Source: Oscillospiraceae bacterium
GTDB taxonomy: Bacteria; Bacillota; Clostridia; Oscillospirales; Oscillospiraceae
Direction: 5' to 3'
Assembly: GCA_017861365.1 (NCBI GenBank)
Contig: JAGFXR010000013.1
Span: forward strand, 1 to 42,460
Length of the DNA stretch: 42,460 nt
A model generated the notes under the pieces. That model saw only the letters and a program-made list of their open reading frames with translations, had not been told where the DNA came from and searched no databases. The position numbers and the translations under genes are program-made. Positions 27,474 to 36,690 of this stretch are shown piece by piece. The first letter of the stretch is position 1, and each line of letters begins with the position of its first letter.

Positions 27474-27508
27474 ACAAAAAGGGGCACCCTATCAGTGTCC
27501 CTTTTTGT
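27474..27508 (+). terminator. terminator after the first SLH gene
   Basis: ACAAAAAGGGGCAC (27474-27487) pairs with GTGTCCCTTTTTGT (27495-27508), 14 bp with one G-U and loop CCTATCA. It carries its own T-run. Confidence 0.85.
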
Positions 27509-27604
27509 GTCAATGTTAAGACGTGTATGAGAACAAGCAAGTTTTTCCGCATATCCACCATAAACTGACTGGATCAGTCAAACACAAAACGGAGGAGAGG
27601 ACTT

Positions 27605-30600
27605 ATGTATTTACGGAAAAAATTACTCGCATCTGCTCTCAGCCTGGCCATGGTGACAACTCTGATTCCCTTTGGCGCGGTTGCCGCTTCTGACAGCGGA
27701 GGAACTGGCATGGAGGGAAATACGGAAACCACCGCCGCCGTGGCGGCGGACTACCCCGGAGCCTCCAGAATCACTGATTTCGCGGATGAAAGCAGCATTC
27801 AGCACACTGCTGCGGTTTCCATGCTGGTATCGCTGGGAATCCTTGACGGAATTGTCCAGAGTCAAACCGTTGTGAAGTACCAGCCCTCCGGGACGCTTAC
27901 CCGGGCGCAGGCCGCCAAAATTCTGGCGGCAGCCACCACCTTCAAGAGCGGCGAAGCCATCAGCGGCTCGGCCTCCTTCTCTGACACTGCGTCCCACTGG
28001 GCTGCGGACGACATTGCCTACTGCGCCGATCTGGGCATAGCAGACGGCCTCTCGGACGGAACCTTTGCCCCGGATACCGTCGTCACGGGCTACGAGCTGG
28101 CAAAAATGCTGCTTTCCGCCATGGGAGTGACCGGTCTTACGGGAAGCGACTGGCAGACGGTTGTCTCGGCCGATGCCGCGGGTTACGGTCTGTTCTCCGG
28201 GATTACCGCTGATCTTTCCGCCGCCGTTACCCGGGACGACGCGGCCCAGATGATTTACAACGCCATGACCAGTGCTAAAAATGACGGTTCCGGCGCGCTG
28301 CCCAACGTGGTCTCCGTCAGCAGCGGCCCCTCGGTCGACGGTACCGTTGTCACCCCCGCGCAGTCCAGCTCAAATACCACCACCTTTACCATGCGGGACG
28401 ACAGCGAAAATTACATCTTCGGCCTGTATTACAAGGATGGAACCCTGAGCAGTGATTCCTCCTCTCTGGTACTGGGCGGTGTTGCCGGAAGCTACGCCGG
28501 CGGCAGTATCGACGGGCTGAACATGGTTGCCGACAACGTCTCGGGCTTTACCTCCGTGGTGGCCGACGCCAGCACGGTCACAGTCAGCGACGCCTATCTG
28601 GTGAACGAGGGCTACGAGAGCGACGGCAAGGATGCCAGCGATTTCACAGGCATCAACTCCGTGCTCACCGCGATCAACGGAGCCTCCCTGACCCTGAAGG
28701 ACTCCGACATCGTTACCTCCGGCCCTCTGCGCACCGCGTTTATCGCGGACAACAACAGCCAGATCACCATTCAGGATTCCAGCATCACGACCACGGGAGC
28801 AAACCCCCTCACCGACCTGTATGACGGTTATTTGAACAGCGCCAATCAGGCACTGATGGTGTCACCACCCTGGGTGCTGGGGATCAGCGGCTCCTCCCGC
28901 ACCGGAAACCTGCTGGGTGACTACTGCACGCTGAACGTCATCGGCTCCACGCTGACCTCCGGCGGCTGGGCCGTTCTCTCCGTGGACGCCTGCACCAGCC
29001 CGGTTATCAACGTGGTAGACTCCAGCCTCTCCATCCTGCCGGAATCCGAGGGCGGCATGAGCTCCGGAAACTTCTCCTACAGTGAGGATTACGGCTCGGG
29101 CTACGGATCCTATCTCATCGGCGGCGCGCAGGAATACTTTTACGGCGCGACCTACACCGGAACCACCTATGCTGCCATTCTCACCGGCGGCGACGCGGTT
29201 TACCAATCCTCCAACGGCACCATTGACTTGAAGAAGGCATCGGAGAGCGGCCCTGTCTCCAGCGGAAGCACGGTCACGGGCGCGGGCAAGGTCACCACCA
29301 TCCACTCCGTGTTTGGCTTCATGGCGCACAACTCCGGTTCCATCAGCGTCAAGGACGGAACCGTCGTGGACACCGAGGACGCGGCCTTCCTGTACAAGGC
29401 GGGCGACGTCACCTTCAACGCGGATGATGCCTCTATCCACTCCGGAAACGGCGTCATTCTCCAGATGATCGACAACGACGATTCCACCGTGGGCGCGTAT
29501 GAGTCCGAAACCTTCGGTATGCCAACCTTCAACACTACCTTCAGCGAGGCGGCGGGCTGGCCCTCCGAGAACGGCAGCGTTACAGCGGCCGGCAGTGATA
29601 CCGCCAACAGCGTGGTTCTCAACCTGACCAACGGCGATTATCAGGGCGACGTGTTCAACGGTACCGGTTATTATAATCAGACCGGCGACACCCTCACCGT
29701 GACACTGGGCGCCGGGGCTACCCTCACAGGCGATATTTCCCTGACCGAAACCAGGCATGTGGACGAGAATGGCGATCAGAACACCGGCTTTACCAGTGCA
29801 GAATACTACTATCTCGGCCATGTGGAAAACCGCGTTTACAACAACGGAACCGCCGCCGTCGCGGTGGTGCTGGAGGACGGTGCGGTGTGGAATCCCACCT
29901 TCACCGGAACCATCTCCTCCCTCACCGTGGGCAAGGGCTGTACCATTAACGGAACCGTTACCGTGAACGGGGTGGCCACCACCGTGGAGGCGGGCAAGAC
30001 TTACACCGGAGAGATCGTGGTTGCGGGGCAGTCCATTCAGATCACAAGCCTGACCTATGACACCTCCGCCACGGACAGCCAGGCGGTCGCCACCATTTCC
30101 TCCGTCTCCTACCGTATGGGAACCGAGACCCAGACCATCTCCGTGGATCAGGCGACTCAGAATGCCACCCTCACAGTGGACGGCGTGCAGTACGACCTGA
30201 TCTCCAGCTACGAGGATGGCACCCGCTACGCCTATACCGACAATGCAACCACCGGTATCACCCTGACCACCAAGGGTGATGCCCAGTCGGGTACGGGGGT
30301 GAACAAATTCTTCCACGGGGTGACTCAGCCTGAAAGCATCACTTACTATTTTAACGCCGGAGCATGGGTCACCTCCCAGGGACTGCTCAGCGACTATTCC
30401 GTGCTGGACGTTTTGGACGGCGGCACCACCAACAGCAGCGGTTCCACCGGAACCACCATTGTCTCTAAGGGGGGCTTCTTCAACGGTTATTATATCAGCG
30501 GAGCCACCTACGATATCAGTGGCCTGAATATGACGCTGGTTGGCAACGGCGGCGACGATTTCCAGGGCTGGGGCGCGGGTATTATGGCTACCGACGGTGC

Positions 30601-31933
30601 CGATGTTACGGTTGACAAATCGGTAATCGACACCACCGGAACCATTCGCACCGCTATTTGGGCCGGAGGAGACGCTGCAAACCTCAAGGTGACAAACACA
30701 GTTGTCACCGCCCACAACAACGACAGCGCCACCGCCTACAGCGACGAGGATAACTATGCGGTGCCCATGCTGGAGCGCACGCCCTTTGTGCTGGGGATGA
30801 ACGGCGATATCCGCGCTACCAACGTGCTGGGCAGCGCCACCGCCAATTACAGCGATTCCATCGTGGTATCAAACGTTTGGGGAGCTCTCTCCACCGACAG
30901 CGGCGTGGAGGGAACCAAGGCGCTCACCGCCAGCAACGTTCTGGCAGGGATCGGAACCCTGGAGGTTGCCCAGACGGGCAAGACCTATACCGCCACCAAA
31001 GAGGTAAACGGCGTCAACTACGGCTTTACCATCGGCAAGCTGGGTGAGCGCTCCGGATATGTGACCTACGCCGACGCGGGTGTGTATGACGTGTTTAATA
31101 GCGTATTCTTCTATGCCCCCGACTACATCGGTATCATCGCGTCAGGTTCCTCCGCCATGTATTTAAACGACAGCTACGGCTACTCCGACCGCATCGGCTT
31201 TATGATTCACCAGAATCAGGGTACCACCAACCCCGGCACGGGCGAGCCGGGCGGACTGTATATCAACGGCGGTACCTACGATGTGGCGGATACCTTTGTC
31301 AGCATCAGAGGCGGCCTGGTTGCCAGCAGCTACACCACCACCAATATCAGTGTGGACGGAGCCGAGGTCAATCTCTTCGGTACCGCCGCCCAGAGCGGTG
31401 TGCTGCTGCGGCTGATGCAGTCGGACGACGCGGGCAATCCCGGCGTGACTTCCTGCGCCATTGAAAACGCCACCTACGACCAGTACAAGAGCTATGACGT
31501 CACACAGACGGTTGACCCCACCACCGCAACCTTCTCCAACATGACGGTGGACGGCGACATCTATAACAGTGTTTACAAGGTGTATCAGGCGCTGGATGTC
31601 ACGCTGAGCAACATGACCCTCACCGGTGTGGTCAGCTCCGGAATTCAGACCCATGTGGACGCCGACGGCAATCCCTTCGCGGGAACGGTTGACATTACCG
31701 GCGACGGTTATCTGGCCTTCGGGCGGGTTGCCACCACGGTCTATCCCGCGGTCAACAATCCGGTGAACCTCACCGTCACCGACGGCACCGTCTGGAACGT
31801 CACCGGAACCAGCTATCTGGCGAGTCTCACCTTCGATTCCGCCTCTACCATCAACGGGGTCGTCACCGTGGATGGAACGGTTGTTACCACCCCGGGAACC
31901 TATACCGGCAGCGTGGTGGTTACTGCGAAATAA
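27605..31933 (+). CDS. giant SLH-domain surface protein with two beta-helix passenger modules
   Basis: The protein has 1442 residues. A signal peptide (1-28) and three S-layer homology segments at about 57-115, 123-180 and 194-223 closely follow the neighbour's (LTRAQAAKI, TRDDAAQMIYNAM). Module 1 (about 260-808) matches the whole passenger of the 839-residue paralogue: SPPWVLG (about 418), AQEYFYGATYTGTTYAAILTGG, VFGFMAHNSG, VILQMIDNDDS, HVDENGDQNTGF and TYTGEIVV. Module 2 (about 813-1442) is a more distant copy, with TPFVLGMNG (about 1058), IGFMIHQNQG, LLRLMQSDD, HVDADGN and TYTGSVVV. CGGAGG precedes the ATG. Expansion by internal duplication is likely. It is exposed on the cell wall; function unknown. 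Confidence 0.88.
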   Translation: MYLRKKLLASALSLAMVTTLIPFGAVAASDSGGTGMEGNTETTAAVAADYPGASRITDFADESSIQHTAAVSMLVSLGILDGIVQSQTVVKYQPSGTLTRAQAAKILAAATTFKSGEAISGSASFSDTASHWAADDIAYCADLGIADGLSDGTFAPDTVVTGYELAKMLLSAMGVTGLTGSDWQTVVSADAAGYGLFSGITADLSAAVTRDDAAQMIYNAMTSAKNDGSGALPNVVSVSSGPSVDGTVVTPAQSSSNTTTFTMRDDSENYIFGLYYKDGTLSSDSSSLVLGGVAGSYAGGSIDGLNMVADNVSGFTSVVADASTVTVSDAYLVNEGYESDGKDASDFTGINSVLTAINGASLTLKDSDIVTSGPLRTAFIADNNSQITIQDSSITTTGANPLTDLYDGYLNSANQALMVSPPWVLGISGSSRTGNLLGDYCTLNVIGSTLTSGGWAVLSVDACTSPVINVVDSSLSILPESEGGMSSGNFSYSEDYGSGYGSYLIGGAQEYFYGATYTGTTYAAILTGGDAVYQSSNGTIDLKKASESGPVSSGSTVTGAGKVTTIHSVFGFMAHNSGSISVKDGTVVDTEDAAFLYKAGDVTFNADDASIHSGNGVILQMIDNDDSTVGAYESETFGMPTFNTTFSEAAGWPSENGSVTAAGSDTANSVVLNLTNGDYQGDVFNGTGYYNQTGDTLTVTLGAGATLTGDISLTETRHVDENGDQNTGFTSAEYYYLGHVENRVYNNGTAAVAVVLEDGAVWNPTFTGTISSLTVGKGCTINGTVTVNGVATTVEAGKTYTGEIVVAGQSIQITSLTYDTSATDSQAVATISSVSYRMGTETQTISVDQATQNATLTVDGVQYDLISSYEDGTRYAYTDNATTGITLTTKGDAQSGTGVNKFFHGVTQPESITYYFNAGAWVTSQGLLSDYSVLDVLDGGTTNSSGSTGTTIVSKGGFFNGYYISGATYDISGLNMTLVGNGGDDFQGWGAGIMATDGADVTVDKSVIDTTGTIRTAIWAGGDAANLKVTNTVVTAHNNDSATAYSDEDNYAVPMLERTPFVLGMNGDIRATNVLGSATANYSDSIVVSNVWGALSTDSGVEGTKALTASNVLAGIGTLEVAQTGKTYTATKEVNGVNYGFTIGKLGERSGYVTYADAGVYDVFNSVFFYAPDYIGIIASGSSAMYLNDSYGYSDRIGFMIHQNQGTTNPGTGEPGGLYINGGTYDVADTFVSIRGGLVASSYTTTNISVDGAEVNLFGTAAQSGVLLRLMQSDDAGNPGVTSCAIENATYDQYKSYDVTQTVDPTTATFSNMTVDGDIYNSVYKVYQALDVTLSNMTLTGVVSSGIQTHVDADGNPFAGTVDITGDGYLAFGRVATTVYPAVNNPVNLTVTDGTVWNVTGTSYLASLTFDSASTINGVVTVDGTVVTTPGTYTGSVVVTAK
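28384..31930 (+). repeat. internal duplication of beta-helix passenger modules
   Basis: Within the giant SLH gene the segments 28384-30030 and 30045-31930 encode two versions of the same passenger. A third, more similar to the first, lies in the neighbouring gene at about 25790-27444. The order of at least five landmark motifs is conserved in all three. Confidence 0.75.
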
Positions 31934-31951
31934 ACATTATTAAGGCTTCAA

Positions 31952-31999
31952 AGCGCGCGCGGCGGACAAATTCGCTGCGCGCGCTGCTTTTCCGGTTTT
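31952..31999 (+). terminator. terminator after the giant SLH gene
   Basis: AGCGCGCGCGGCG (31952-31964) pairs with CGCTGCGCGCGCT (31973-31985), 13 bp with one wobble, followed by GCTTTTCCGGTTTTT. Confidence 0.8.
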
Positions 32000-32064
32000 T
32001 CCGGCGGGGCCGCTAATTCAGGTATGTCCTTACCCGCACCCACATATAGTTCTGGGAGGGGGGT

Positions 32065-33600
32065 ATGGCCTTGAAATTGAATCGTTCGTCCTCAATGTAC
32101 AGCATTGTGCTGCTTACCGTTACCGCAATTATCACCCAGGGTCTGGGATTTGTATACCGCGTGGCCATGAGCCGCATGGTGGGCGCCGAAGTGATGGGGC
32201 TCTATCAACTCATCATGCCGGTTTATTCCGTCGTCATGTCGCTGACCGCGATTGGACTGACCGTGGCAGTCTCCCGCCTGTCGGCGGAATATCATGCGCT
32301 GGGCCGCCAAAAGAGCGTGCAGGCCACCCTTTCCCGGTGTCTGCTGCTGTTTTTTGCACTATTTCTGCCCATTGGGGCGGCGGGAATCGCGGGTTCCGAC
32401 CCTATTTCCGTCTATCTGCTGGGGGACGCCAGAACTCAGCTGGGGCTGATTCTGCTCATACCCTGCATTTTCTTTACGGGAATTGAAAATATCCATAAGC
32501 ACTGCTTCTACGGGGTAGGAAATGTGCGCCCTCCCGCCGCGGTGGAGACACTGGAGCAGGTGGTGCGTATGACGGCAGTGCTTGGCCTTCTGTTTTTCTT
32601 TGCGGCGGGAAAAAGTGAAGAAAAAACCGTCGGCCTCATTGTAGCCGGTATGGTAATCTGTGAAATATTCTCCTCCACCTGCCTGGTGGCGCTCTTCCGC
32701 AAGCATCTGGCGGGGCGGGAGAGCCGTTCCGACGCAGAACCGGCATCCCTGCGCCGCATCGCCTCCATCGCGGTTCCCGTGGGGCTGACGTCTCTGCTGG
32801 GTACCATCCTTTCCTCCGCCAACGCAGTTTTAATTCCTCAGCTCCTGGTGATTGCAGGGATGAACCGGGACGATGCCATTGCATCCTTTGGGGTACTCTT
32901 CGGCATGACCATTCCCCTGCTTTATCTCCCCTCCGCGCTGATTGCTGCGCTGGGGCTGGTGCTGGTTCCCAAGCTGTCGGAGAGTATTGCCTTAAAGCAG
33001 CCCGAGGCAGTCCGGCGGAGAATCCACCGGGCACTGCTGGGCACCTCGGTGCTGGTAATGCCATTCACGGCGCTGCTGACCGTGGTGGGACCGACGCTGG
33101 GCGTTTTGATGTTCGGAGATCCCGGTGTAGGAAATTATCTGCGGGAGCTTTCGCTGCCGGTGCTGCTCTCCAGCTATCAGGGGATTCTGGGAACCGCCCT
33201 CAACGGACTCAACCGCCAAGGCGCGGCGGCCCGCAACGCCATTGTGTGCAACGTCATTCAGCTTGTCTTTACCGCCCTGCTGGTCCGGATTCCCGGCGTA
33301 GGCCTGTTGGGGTTTGTCATCGGCTTCGCGGTGAGCACGGTGGTGGGCCTTGTGGCCAACTGGCGCAGTGTGGTTAAAACCACAAACATCAAGCTCAACG
33401 TATTTGAATGGATGGTGGCCCCCGCCCTTGCCACCATCCTCATGGCGTTGTGTGTCAATCTGCTCTATGCCTTCCTTTGCAACGGGGGTATCTCCGTCCC
33501 TCACGCCGCGCTGATCTCCTTTGGCTTCGGCGGGGTGCTCTACGTTCTGACGCTGCAGCTGCAGGGCGTCAGTCTAAGAACCCTGTTTCGGATCAGCTAG
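32065..33600 (+). CDS. SpoVB-like polysaccharide/lipid flippase (MOP superfamily)
   Basis: This is a 511-residue integral membrane protein of about 12-14 helices. SMYSIVLLTVTAIITQGLGFVYRVAMSRMVGAEVMGLYQL (start region, residues 10-50) is the MATE/MviN/SpoVB family opening, and GIENIHKHCFYGVGNVRPPA and LPVLLSSYQGILGTALNGLNRQG are SpoVB/MurJ-type blocks. Such proteins flip undecaprenyl-linked cell wall or surface sugar intermediates. SpoVB in Bacillus acts in spore cortex synthesis. GGGAGGGGGG lies next to the ATG. It follows the two surface-layer genes, which is consistent with, but does not prove, a surface polymer role. Confidence 0.88.
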   Translation: MALKLNRSSSMYSIVLLTVTAIITQGLGFVYRVAMSRMVGAEVMGLYQLIMPVYSVVMSLTAIGLTVAVSRLSAEYHALGRQKSVQATLSRCLLLFFALFLPIGAAGIAGSDPISVYLLGDARTQLGLILLIPCIFFTGIENIHKHCFYGVGNVRPPAAVETLEQVVRMTAVLGLLFFFAAGKSEEKTVGLIVAGMVICEIFSSTCLVALFRKHLAGRESRSDAEPASLRRIASIAVPVGLTSLLGTILSSANAVLIPQLLVIAGMNRDDAIASFGVLFGMTIPLLYLPSALIAALGLVLVPKLSESIALKQPEAVRRRIHRALLGTSVLVMPFTALLTVVGPTLGVLMFGDPGVGNYLRELSLPVLLSSYQGILGTALNGLNRQGAAARNAIVCNVIQLVFTALLVRIPGVGLLGFVIGFAVSTVVGLVANWRSVVKTTNIKLNVFEWMVAPALATILMALCVNLLYAFLCNGGISVPHAALISFGFGGVLYVLTLQLQGVSLRTLFRIS

Positions 33601-33740
33601 AGCCCAGTCCGGTTGGTTTGTGTATTCTTTTAAAAAATTGTTCCGGCGATTACGGGAACCAGGACGGCACGCGCTCATATATTGGAGTGGAACAGCGGTG
33701 GATTTTCGAAGGGTAGCGGCGGTGGAGCGTCGTAAAAAAT

Positions 33741-33845
33741 AGCAGAGCGGCAAGCGCTGCTCTGTTCCGGAAGGAAAACCGGCTCCGCCGCGCGTGCCGG
33801 AGGATAAGAAAACATGAGCAGGGCGATAGCCGCTCTGCTCATGTT
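33741..33845. repeat. nested hairpins and inverted GC-rich repeat upstream of mtnA
   Basis: AACATGAGCAG (33811-33821) pairs perfectly with CTGCTCATGTT (33835-33845) around a GGC-GATA-GCC inner stem. AGCAGAGCGGC at 33741-33751 recurs inverted at 33829-33839, and itself forms a hairpin with GCTCTG at 33758-33763. Together with the terminator-like hairpin at 33871-33894 this stretch could form a structured leader or two alternative folds. I recognise no known RNA class; the SAM riboswitch core is absent. Confidence 0.5.
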
Positions 33846-33849
33846 ATGA
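33814..33849 (+). CDS. possible 11-residue leader peptide upstream of mtnA
   Basis: [11 protein letters not shown] followed by TGA, with GGAGG ten bases before the ATG. The frame lies almost wholly inside the hairpin 33811-33845 and 22 bases before a UUCG-capped terminator-like hairpin, an arrangement like a translated attenuator. It could easily be chance. Confidence 0.25.
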   Translation: MSRAIAALLML

Positions 33850-33870
33850 TATAATGGCTTCAATACCGAT

Positions 33871-33901
33871 GCGGCATCCCTTCGGGGATGCCGCGGGTTT
33901 T
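33871..33901 (+). terminator. UUCG-capped terminator-like hairpin before mtnA
   Basis: GCGGCATCCC (33871-33880), loop TTCG and GGGATGCCGC (33885-33894) form a perfect 10-bp stem followed by GGGTTTTAATTT. It lies after a TATAAT at 33850-33855 and 22 bases before the mtnA ATG, so it may end upstream transcripts or attenuate mtnA. Confidence 0.65.
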
Positions 33902-33922
33902 AATTTGGTAGGGAGAATTGCC

Positions 33923-34984
33923 ATGAAGGTGGAAGACGGGCTGGGTGTGGAGCATCTGCGCTTCAGCGAAGACGGGGACGCGGTGATCATTCTGGATCAG
34001 AGTCTGCTGCCCAACGAAACGAATTATATCCGGCTGCGGGAGCGGGAGGAGCTGTTTGAAGCGATTCATGAGCTCAGGGTACGGGGCGCGCCCGCCATCG
34101 GGATTTTTGCTGGCTACGCCTCGTACGTATTGGCAAAACAAAGCAAAGCGGCGGACTTTCCGGAATTCTACCGGGACTTTTTAAGTAATAAAGCCTACCT
34201 GGGCGCCTCCCGCCCCACGGCGGTCAACCTGAGCGCTATGCTGGACCGCATGGACCGCGTGGTACGGGCCAACGCCCGGCAACCCATTCCGGAGATTCTG
34301 GACGCCATGCGAAATGAAGCCATACTCATTCAGCAGGAGGACATTGCCATGTGCCGGGCTATTTCCGAGTTCGGCCTTGCCCTTGTCTCAGACGGCTTTG
34401 GGATTCTGACGCACTGCAACGCTGGCCCGCTGGCCACCTCCCGTTACGGCACCGGGCTGGGGACGCTCTTTCTGGCCCGTGAGCGGGGAATTACGCTGCA
34501 CGCCTACTGCGATGAAACCCGTCCGCTGCTTCAGGGAGCGCGGCTGACCACCTATGAGCTGCAGCGCGCGGGGATTGATTGCACCCTCATCTGCGACAGT
34601 ATGGCAAGCATCGTCATGCGAGAGGGGAAAATCAACGCCTGCTTCGTGGGCTGCGACAGAGTGGCGGCCAACGGCGACACGGCCAATAAAATCGGCACCA
34701 GTATGGTGGCCATTCTGGCAAAGCATTACGGAATCCCGTTTTACGTATTCTGTCCCTCCTCCACCATTGATCTGTCCTGCGGCACGGGCGCCGACATTCA
34801 AATTGAGCTTCGCGCCCCGGAGGAGATTAAGGAGAAATTCTTTGAACGGCCGGTGGCGCTGCCAGAGGTCAAATGCTATAATCCCTCGTTTGACATCACC
34901 GATCACGAACTGATTACCGCGATCGTGACAGAGCGGGGGATCATCCGGCCTCCCTTTTTCGAGGCTCTGCGGGAGTTTGCCTAA
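33923..34984 (+). CDS. mtnA: S-methyl-5-thioribose-1-phosphate isomerase
   Basis: This 353-residue cytosolic enzyme of methionine salvage converts methylthioribose-1-phosphate to methylthioribulose-1-phosphate. The ATG at 33923 is preceded by GGGAGA; a longer open frame would run through the hairpin at 33871-33894. Family motifs include [38 protein letters not shown] (the catalytic Cys is in HCNAG), [13 protein letters not shown] (Asp/Glu of the active site) and [16 protein letters not shown]. Later steps of the pathway (mtnB, C, D, K) are not in the window. The substrate may come from S-adenosylmethionine by-products or a related dead-end sugar. Confidence 0.96.
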   Translation: MKVEDGLGVEHLRFSEDGDAVIILDQSLLPNETNYIRLREREELFEAIHELRVRGAPAIGIFAGYASYVLAKQSKAADFPEFYRDFLSNKAYLGASRPTAVNLSAMLDRMDRVVRANARQPIPEILDAMRNEAILIQQEDIAMCRAISEFGLALVSDGFGILTHCNAGPLATSRYGTGLGTLFLARERGITLHAYCDETRPLLQGARLTTYELQRAGIDCTLICDSMASIVMREGKINACFVGCDRVAANGDTANKIGTSMVAILAKHYGIPFYVFCPSSTIDLSCGTGADIQIELRAPEEIKEKFFERPVALPEVKCYNPSFDITDHELITAIVTERGIIRPPFFEALREFA

Positions 34985-35047
34985 AAAGTCTGCGACATGT
35001 GCGCCAGCCTTGCAGGCTCATGGGGATATAAGCTGGACAGGCCGCTA

Positions 35048-35404
35048 TTATCCCCGGGGCGCAGTGCGGCGCAGCTCGTCAAAGATGAGACGCGCCCATT
35101 GATCCACTGTTTCACAGTCCGCCTCGGTGAGGTCATTCTTGCTGTAAAACAGGAATACGCATTCATTCTCTGTGATGCCCTCGTCGCTGATGCGGACAAG
35201 GATGCCGTCTTTTCGAAAATTGCCCATAATACACAGGCTGTCCACACTGTAACTGATGGTGTCGGGCGTAAGGATACGGCCAATGATATCGTAAATGATC
35301 ATAAAATCGTCATAACTGGCGTAGCCGGGAAAGCCCAGCATAACCATACCGTTGTCAAGGCAGCTTTTGACCGGAGACAATGCGTTCTGAGTTGTGTTTT
35401 CCAT
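35048..35404 (-). CDS. conserved hypothetical protein, 118 residues
   Basis: This is a soluble, acidic protein with no signal peptide or membrane helix. AAGGACG lies shortly before the ATG. It has an alternating pattern of beta-strands and helices (GMVMLGFPGYASYDDFMIIYDI, SVDSLCIMGNFRKDGILVRI) but no motif I recognise. It converges with mtnA and lies about 250 bases from perR on the opposite strand. I cannot assign a family. Confidence 0.7.
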   Translation of the reverse strand: MENTTQNALSPVKSCLDNGMVMLGFPGYASYDDFMIIYDIIGRILTPDTISYSVDSLCIMGNFRKDGILVRISDEGITENECVFLFYSKNDLTEADCETVDQWARLIFDELRRTAPRG

Positions 35405-35581
35405 CTTGCGTCCTTCCTTTGCGTTTCATTTTAAACTTGCAATCGCGGCTGTTTTGTCGGATATGGCGGGACATACCTGAACATTATAACATATAACCCT
35501 GTTCTATATCTATTGTTTTTTGAATGGAGGGAGCTCAAAGCGGCCGCGCGAGGATTCACGAAAATTTTTTCAAAAAACCTC

Positions 35582-35610
35582 TTTACAAACCAAACGTCTC
35601 GTGCTAATAT
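35582..35610 (+). promoter_or_regulatory. candidate perR-reverse rubrerythrin promoter
   Basis: TTTACA (35582-35587), 17 bases and TAATAT (35605-35610). A TATAAT overlaps at 35609 but would need a 21-base spacer. The Fur/PerR box lies 12 bases after the -10. Confidence 0.55.
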
Positions 35611-35621
35611 AATAATGCAAA

Positions 35622-35636
35622 CAATAATTATTATTG
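35622..35636 (+). promoter_or_regulatory. Fur/PerR-type box
   Basis: CAATAATTATTATTG is a perfect 7-1-7 palindrome, the geometry of Fur-family boxes (consensus forms TTATAATnATTATAA for PerR and TGATAATnATTATCA for Fur). Five of seven positions per arm match. It lies between the -10 and the perR start, so PerR can repress its own operon. Confidence 0.75.
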
Positions 35637-35651
35637 ATAAGAGGTGAGGCG

Positions 35652-36053
35652 ATGGACAAAGTGAAACGTTACAGCAAAAAACGGGAAGCGATTTTAGCTG
35701 TTCTGCGCGGAACAAAACTCCATCCCACAGCGGACTGGGTTTATCAGACACTGAAATCGCAGTATCCTGATCTGAGCTTGGGAACGGTTTATCGAAACCT
35801 GAACAGCTTTAAAGAGGAGGGCCTGATCACCACAGTGGGTGTCGTCGACGGGGAGGAACGATTTGACGCCAATGTGGCTCCGCATACTCATTTTATCTGC
35901 AGCAAATGTTATGCGGTGATTGATCTCCAAGATTTACCTCTGGATCAGGATTTGGACCGCACCGTATCACAAAAGGGCTTTCAGGTGGAAGGTCATGAGC
36001 TTGTTTTCCGCGGCATTTGTCCTCATTGTTTGCAATTTACGATCAGAGTGTAA
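35652..36053 (+). CDS. perR: peroxide-responsive repressor PerR (Fur family)
   Basis: This 133-residue dimeric repressor starts at the ATG at 35652 after GAGGTGAGGCG. A winged helix covers 1-70. The regulatory metal site of PerR is preserved with exact spacing: His24, Asp72, His78, His80 and Asp91 fit B. subtilis His37, Asp85, His91, His93 and Asp104. The Asp is what separates PerR from Fur. Cys83-x2-Cys86 and Cys123-x2-Cys126 form the structural zinc site. Peroxide oxidises the histidines and releases DNA. It is the first gene of an operon with reverse rubrerythrin, a known PerR target in clostridia. Confidence 0.92.
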   Translation: MDKVKRYSKKREAILAVLRGTKLHPTADWVYQTLKSQYPDLSLGTVYRNLNSFKEEGLITTVGVVDGEERFDANVAPHTHFICSKCYAVIDLQDLPLDQDLDRTVSQKGFQVEGHELVFRGICPHCLQFTIRV

Positions 36054-36082
36054 AAAATGAACGAATCTTGGAGGTAACAAGT

Positions 36083-36628
36083 ATGAAGAAGTATGTTTGT
36101 ACAGTATGTGGTTATGTTCACGAAGGAAATGAGCCCCCTGAAAAATGCCCGATCTGCGGCGCAGCAGCGTCTAAGTTCCAGGAGCAGGCTTCCGGTGAGC
36201 GCGCTTGGGCTGCGGAGCATGTGGTCGGCGTGGCTCAGGGTTCTCCCGAGGATATCATGATGGACCTTCGCTCCAATTTTGAAGGCGAGTGTTCCGAGGT
36301 TGGAATGTATCTGGCCATGAGCCGTGTGGCGCACCGCGAGGGCTATCCGGAAATCGGCCTTTACTGGGAAAAGGCGGCCTTTGAAGAGGCGGAGCATGCC
36401 GCTAAATTTGCGGAGCTGCTGGGCGAAGTGGTGACTGACTCCACCAAGAAAAACCTCCAGATGCGTGTGGACGCCGAGGAAGGCGCAACCGCCGGCAAGT
36501 ATGACCTTGCCAAGCGTGCGAAGGCGCTGAACCTGGACGCCATTCATGATACAGTACACGAGATGGCCCGTGACGAGGCAAGACACGGCAAGGCATTCGA
36601 GGGTCTTCTGAATCGGTACTTCGGTTAA
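36083..36628 (+). CDS. reverse rubrerythrin (NADH peroxidase-type)
   Basis: This 181-residue cytosolic iron protein detoxifies hydrogen peroxide and oxygen in anaerobes. An N-terminal rubredoxin domain has Cys6-x2-Cys9 and Cys22-x2-Cys25 ([12 protein letters not shown] ... CPICGA), and the C-terminal ferritin-like diiron domain has [28 protein letters not shown] and [12 protein letters not shown]. The rubredoxin-first order marks the reverse type of Clostridium. GGAGGTAACAAGT precedes the ATG, only 29 bases after perR, so the two are one operon. It ends in a strong terminator. Confidence 0.95.
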   Translation: MKKYVCTVCGYVHEGNEPPEKCPICGAAASKFQEQASGERAWAAEHVVGVAQGSPEDIMMDLRSNFEGECSEVGMYLAMSRVAHREGYPEIGLYWEKAAFEEAEHAAKFAELLGEVVTDSTKKNLQMRVDAEEGATAGKYDLAKRAKALNLDAIHDTVHEMARDEARHGKAFEGLLNRYFG

Positions 36629-36649
36629 GCTGAAACGACAATCAATCAT

Positions 36650-36690
36650 CCCCCTGACAGCAGGAGCGATCCTGTTGTCAGGGGGTTCTA
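36650..36690 (+). terminator. terminator of the perR-rubrerythrin operon
   Basis: CCCCCTGACAGCAGGA (36650-36665), a GCGA tetraloop and the matching arm (36670-36685, one G-U) are followed by TTCTATATTATA. Confidence 0.85.

Noticed and set aside
28862-30715. 617-codon frame on the minus strand opposite the giant SLH gene
   Set aside because: It is the antisense of a coding region with clear domain structure. It lacks a credible ribosome binding site and its low-complexity His/Gly/Val composition reflects the shadow frame.
33601-33922. SAM-type (S-box) riboswitch before mtnA
   Set aside because: The conserved core of the SAM-I riboswitch is not present. The structured elements there do not match a known class by eye.
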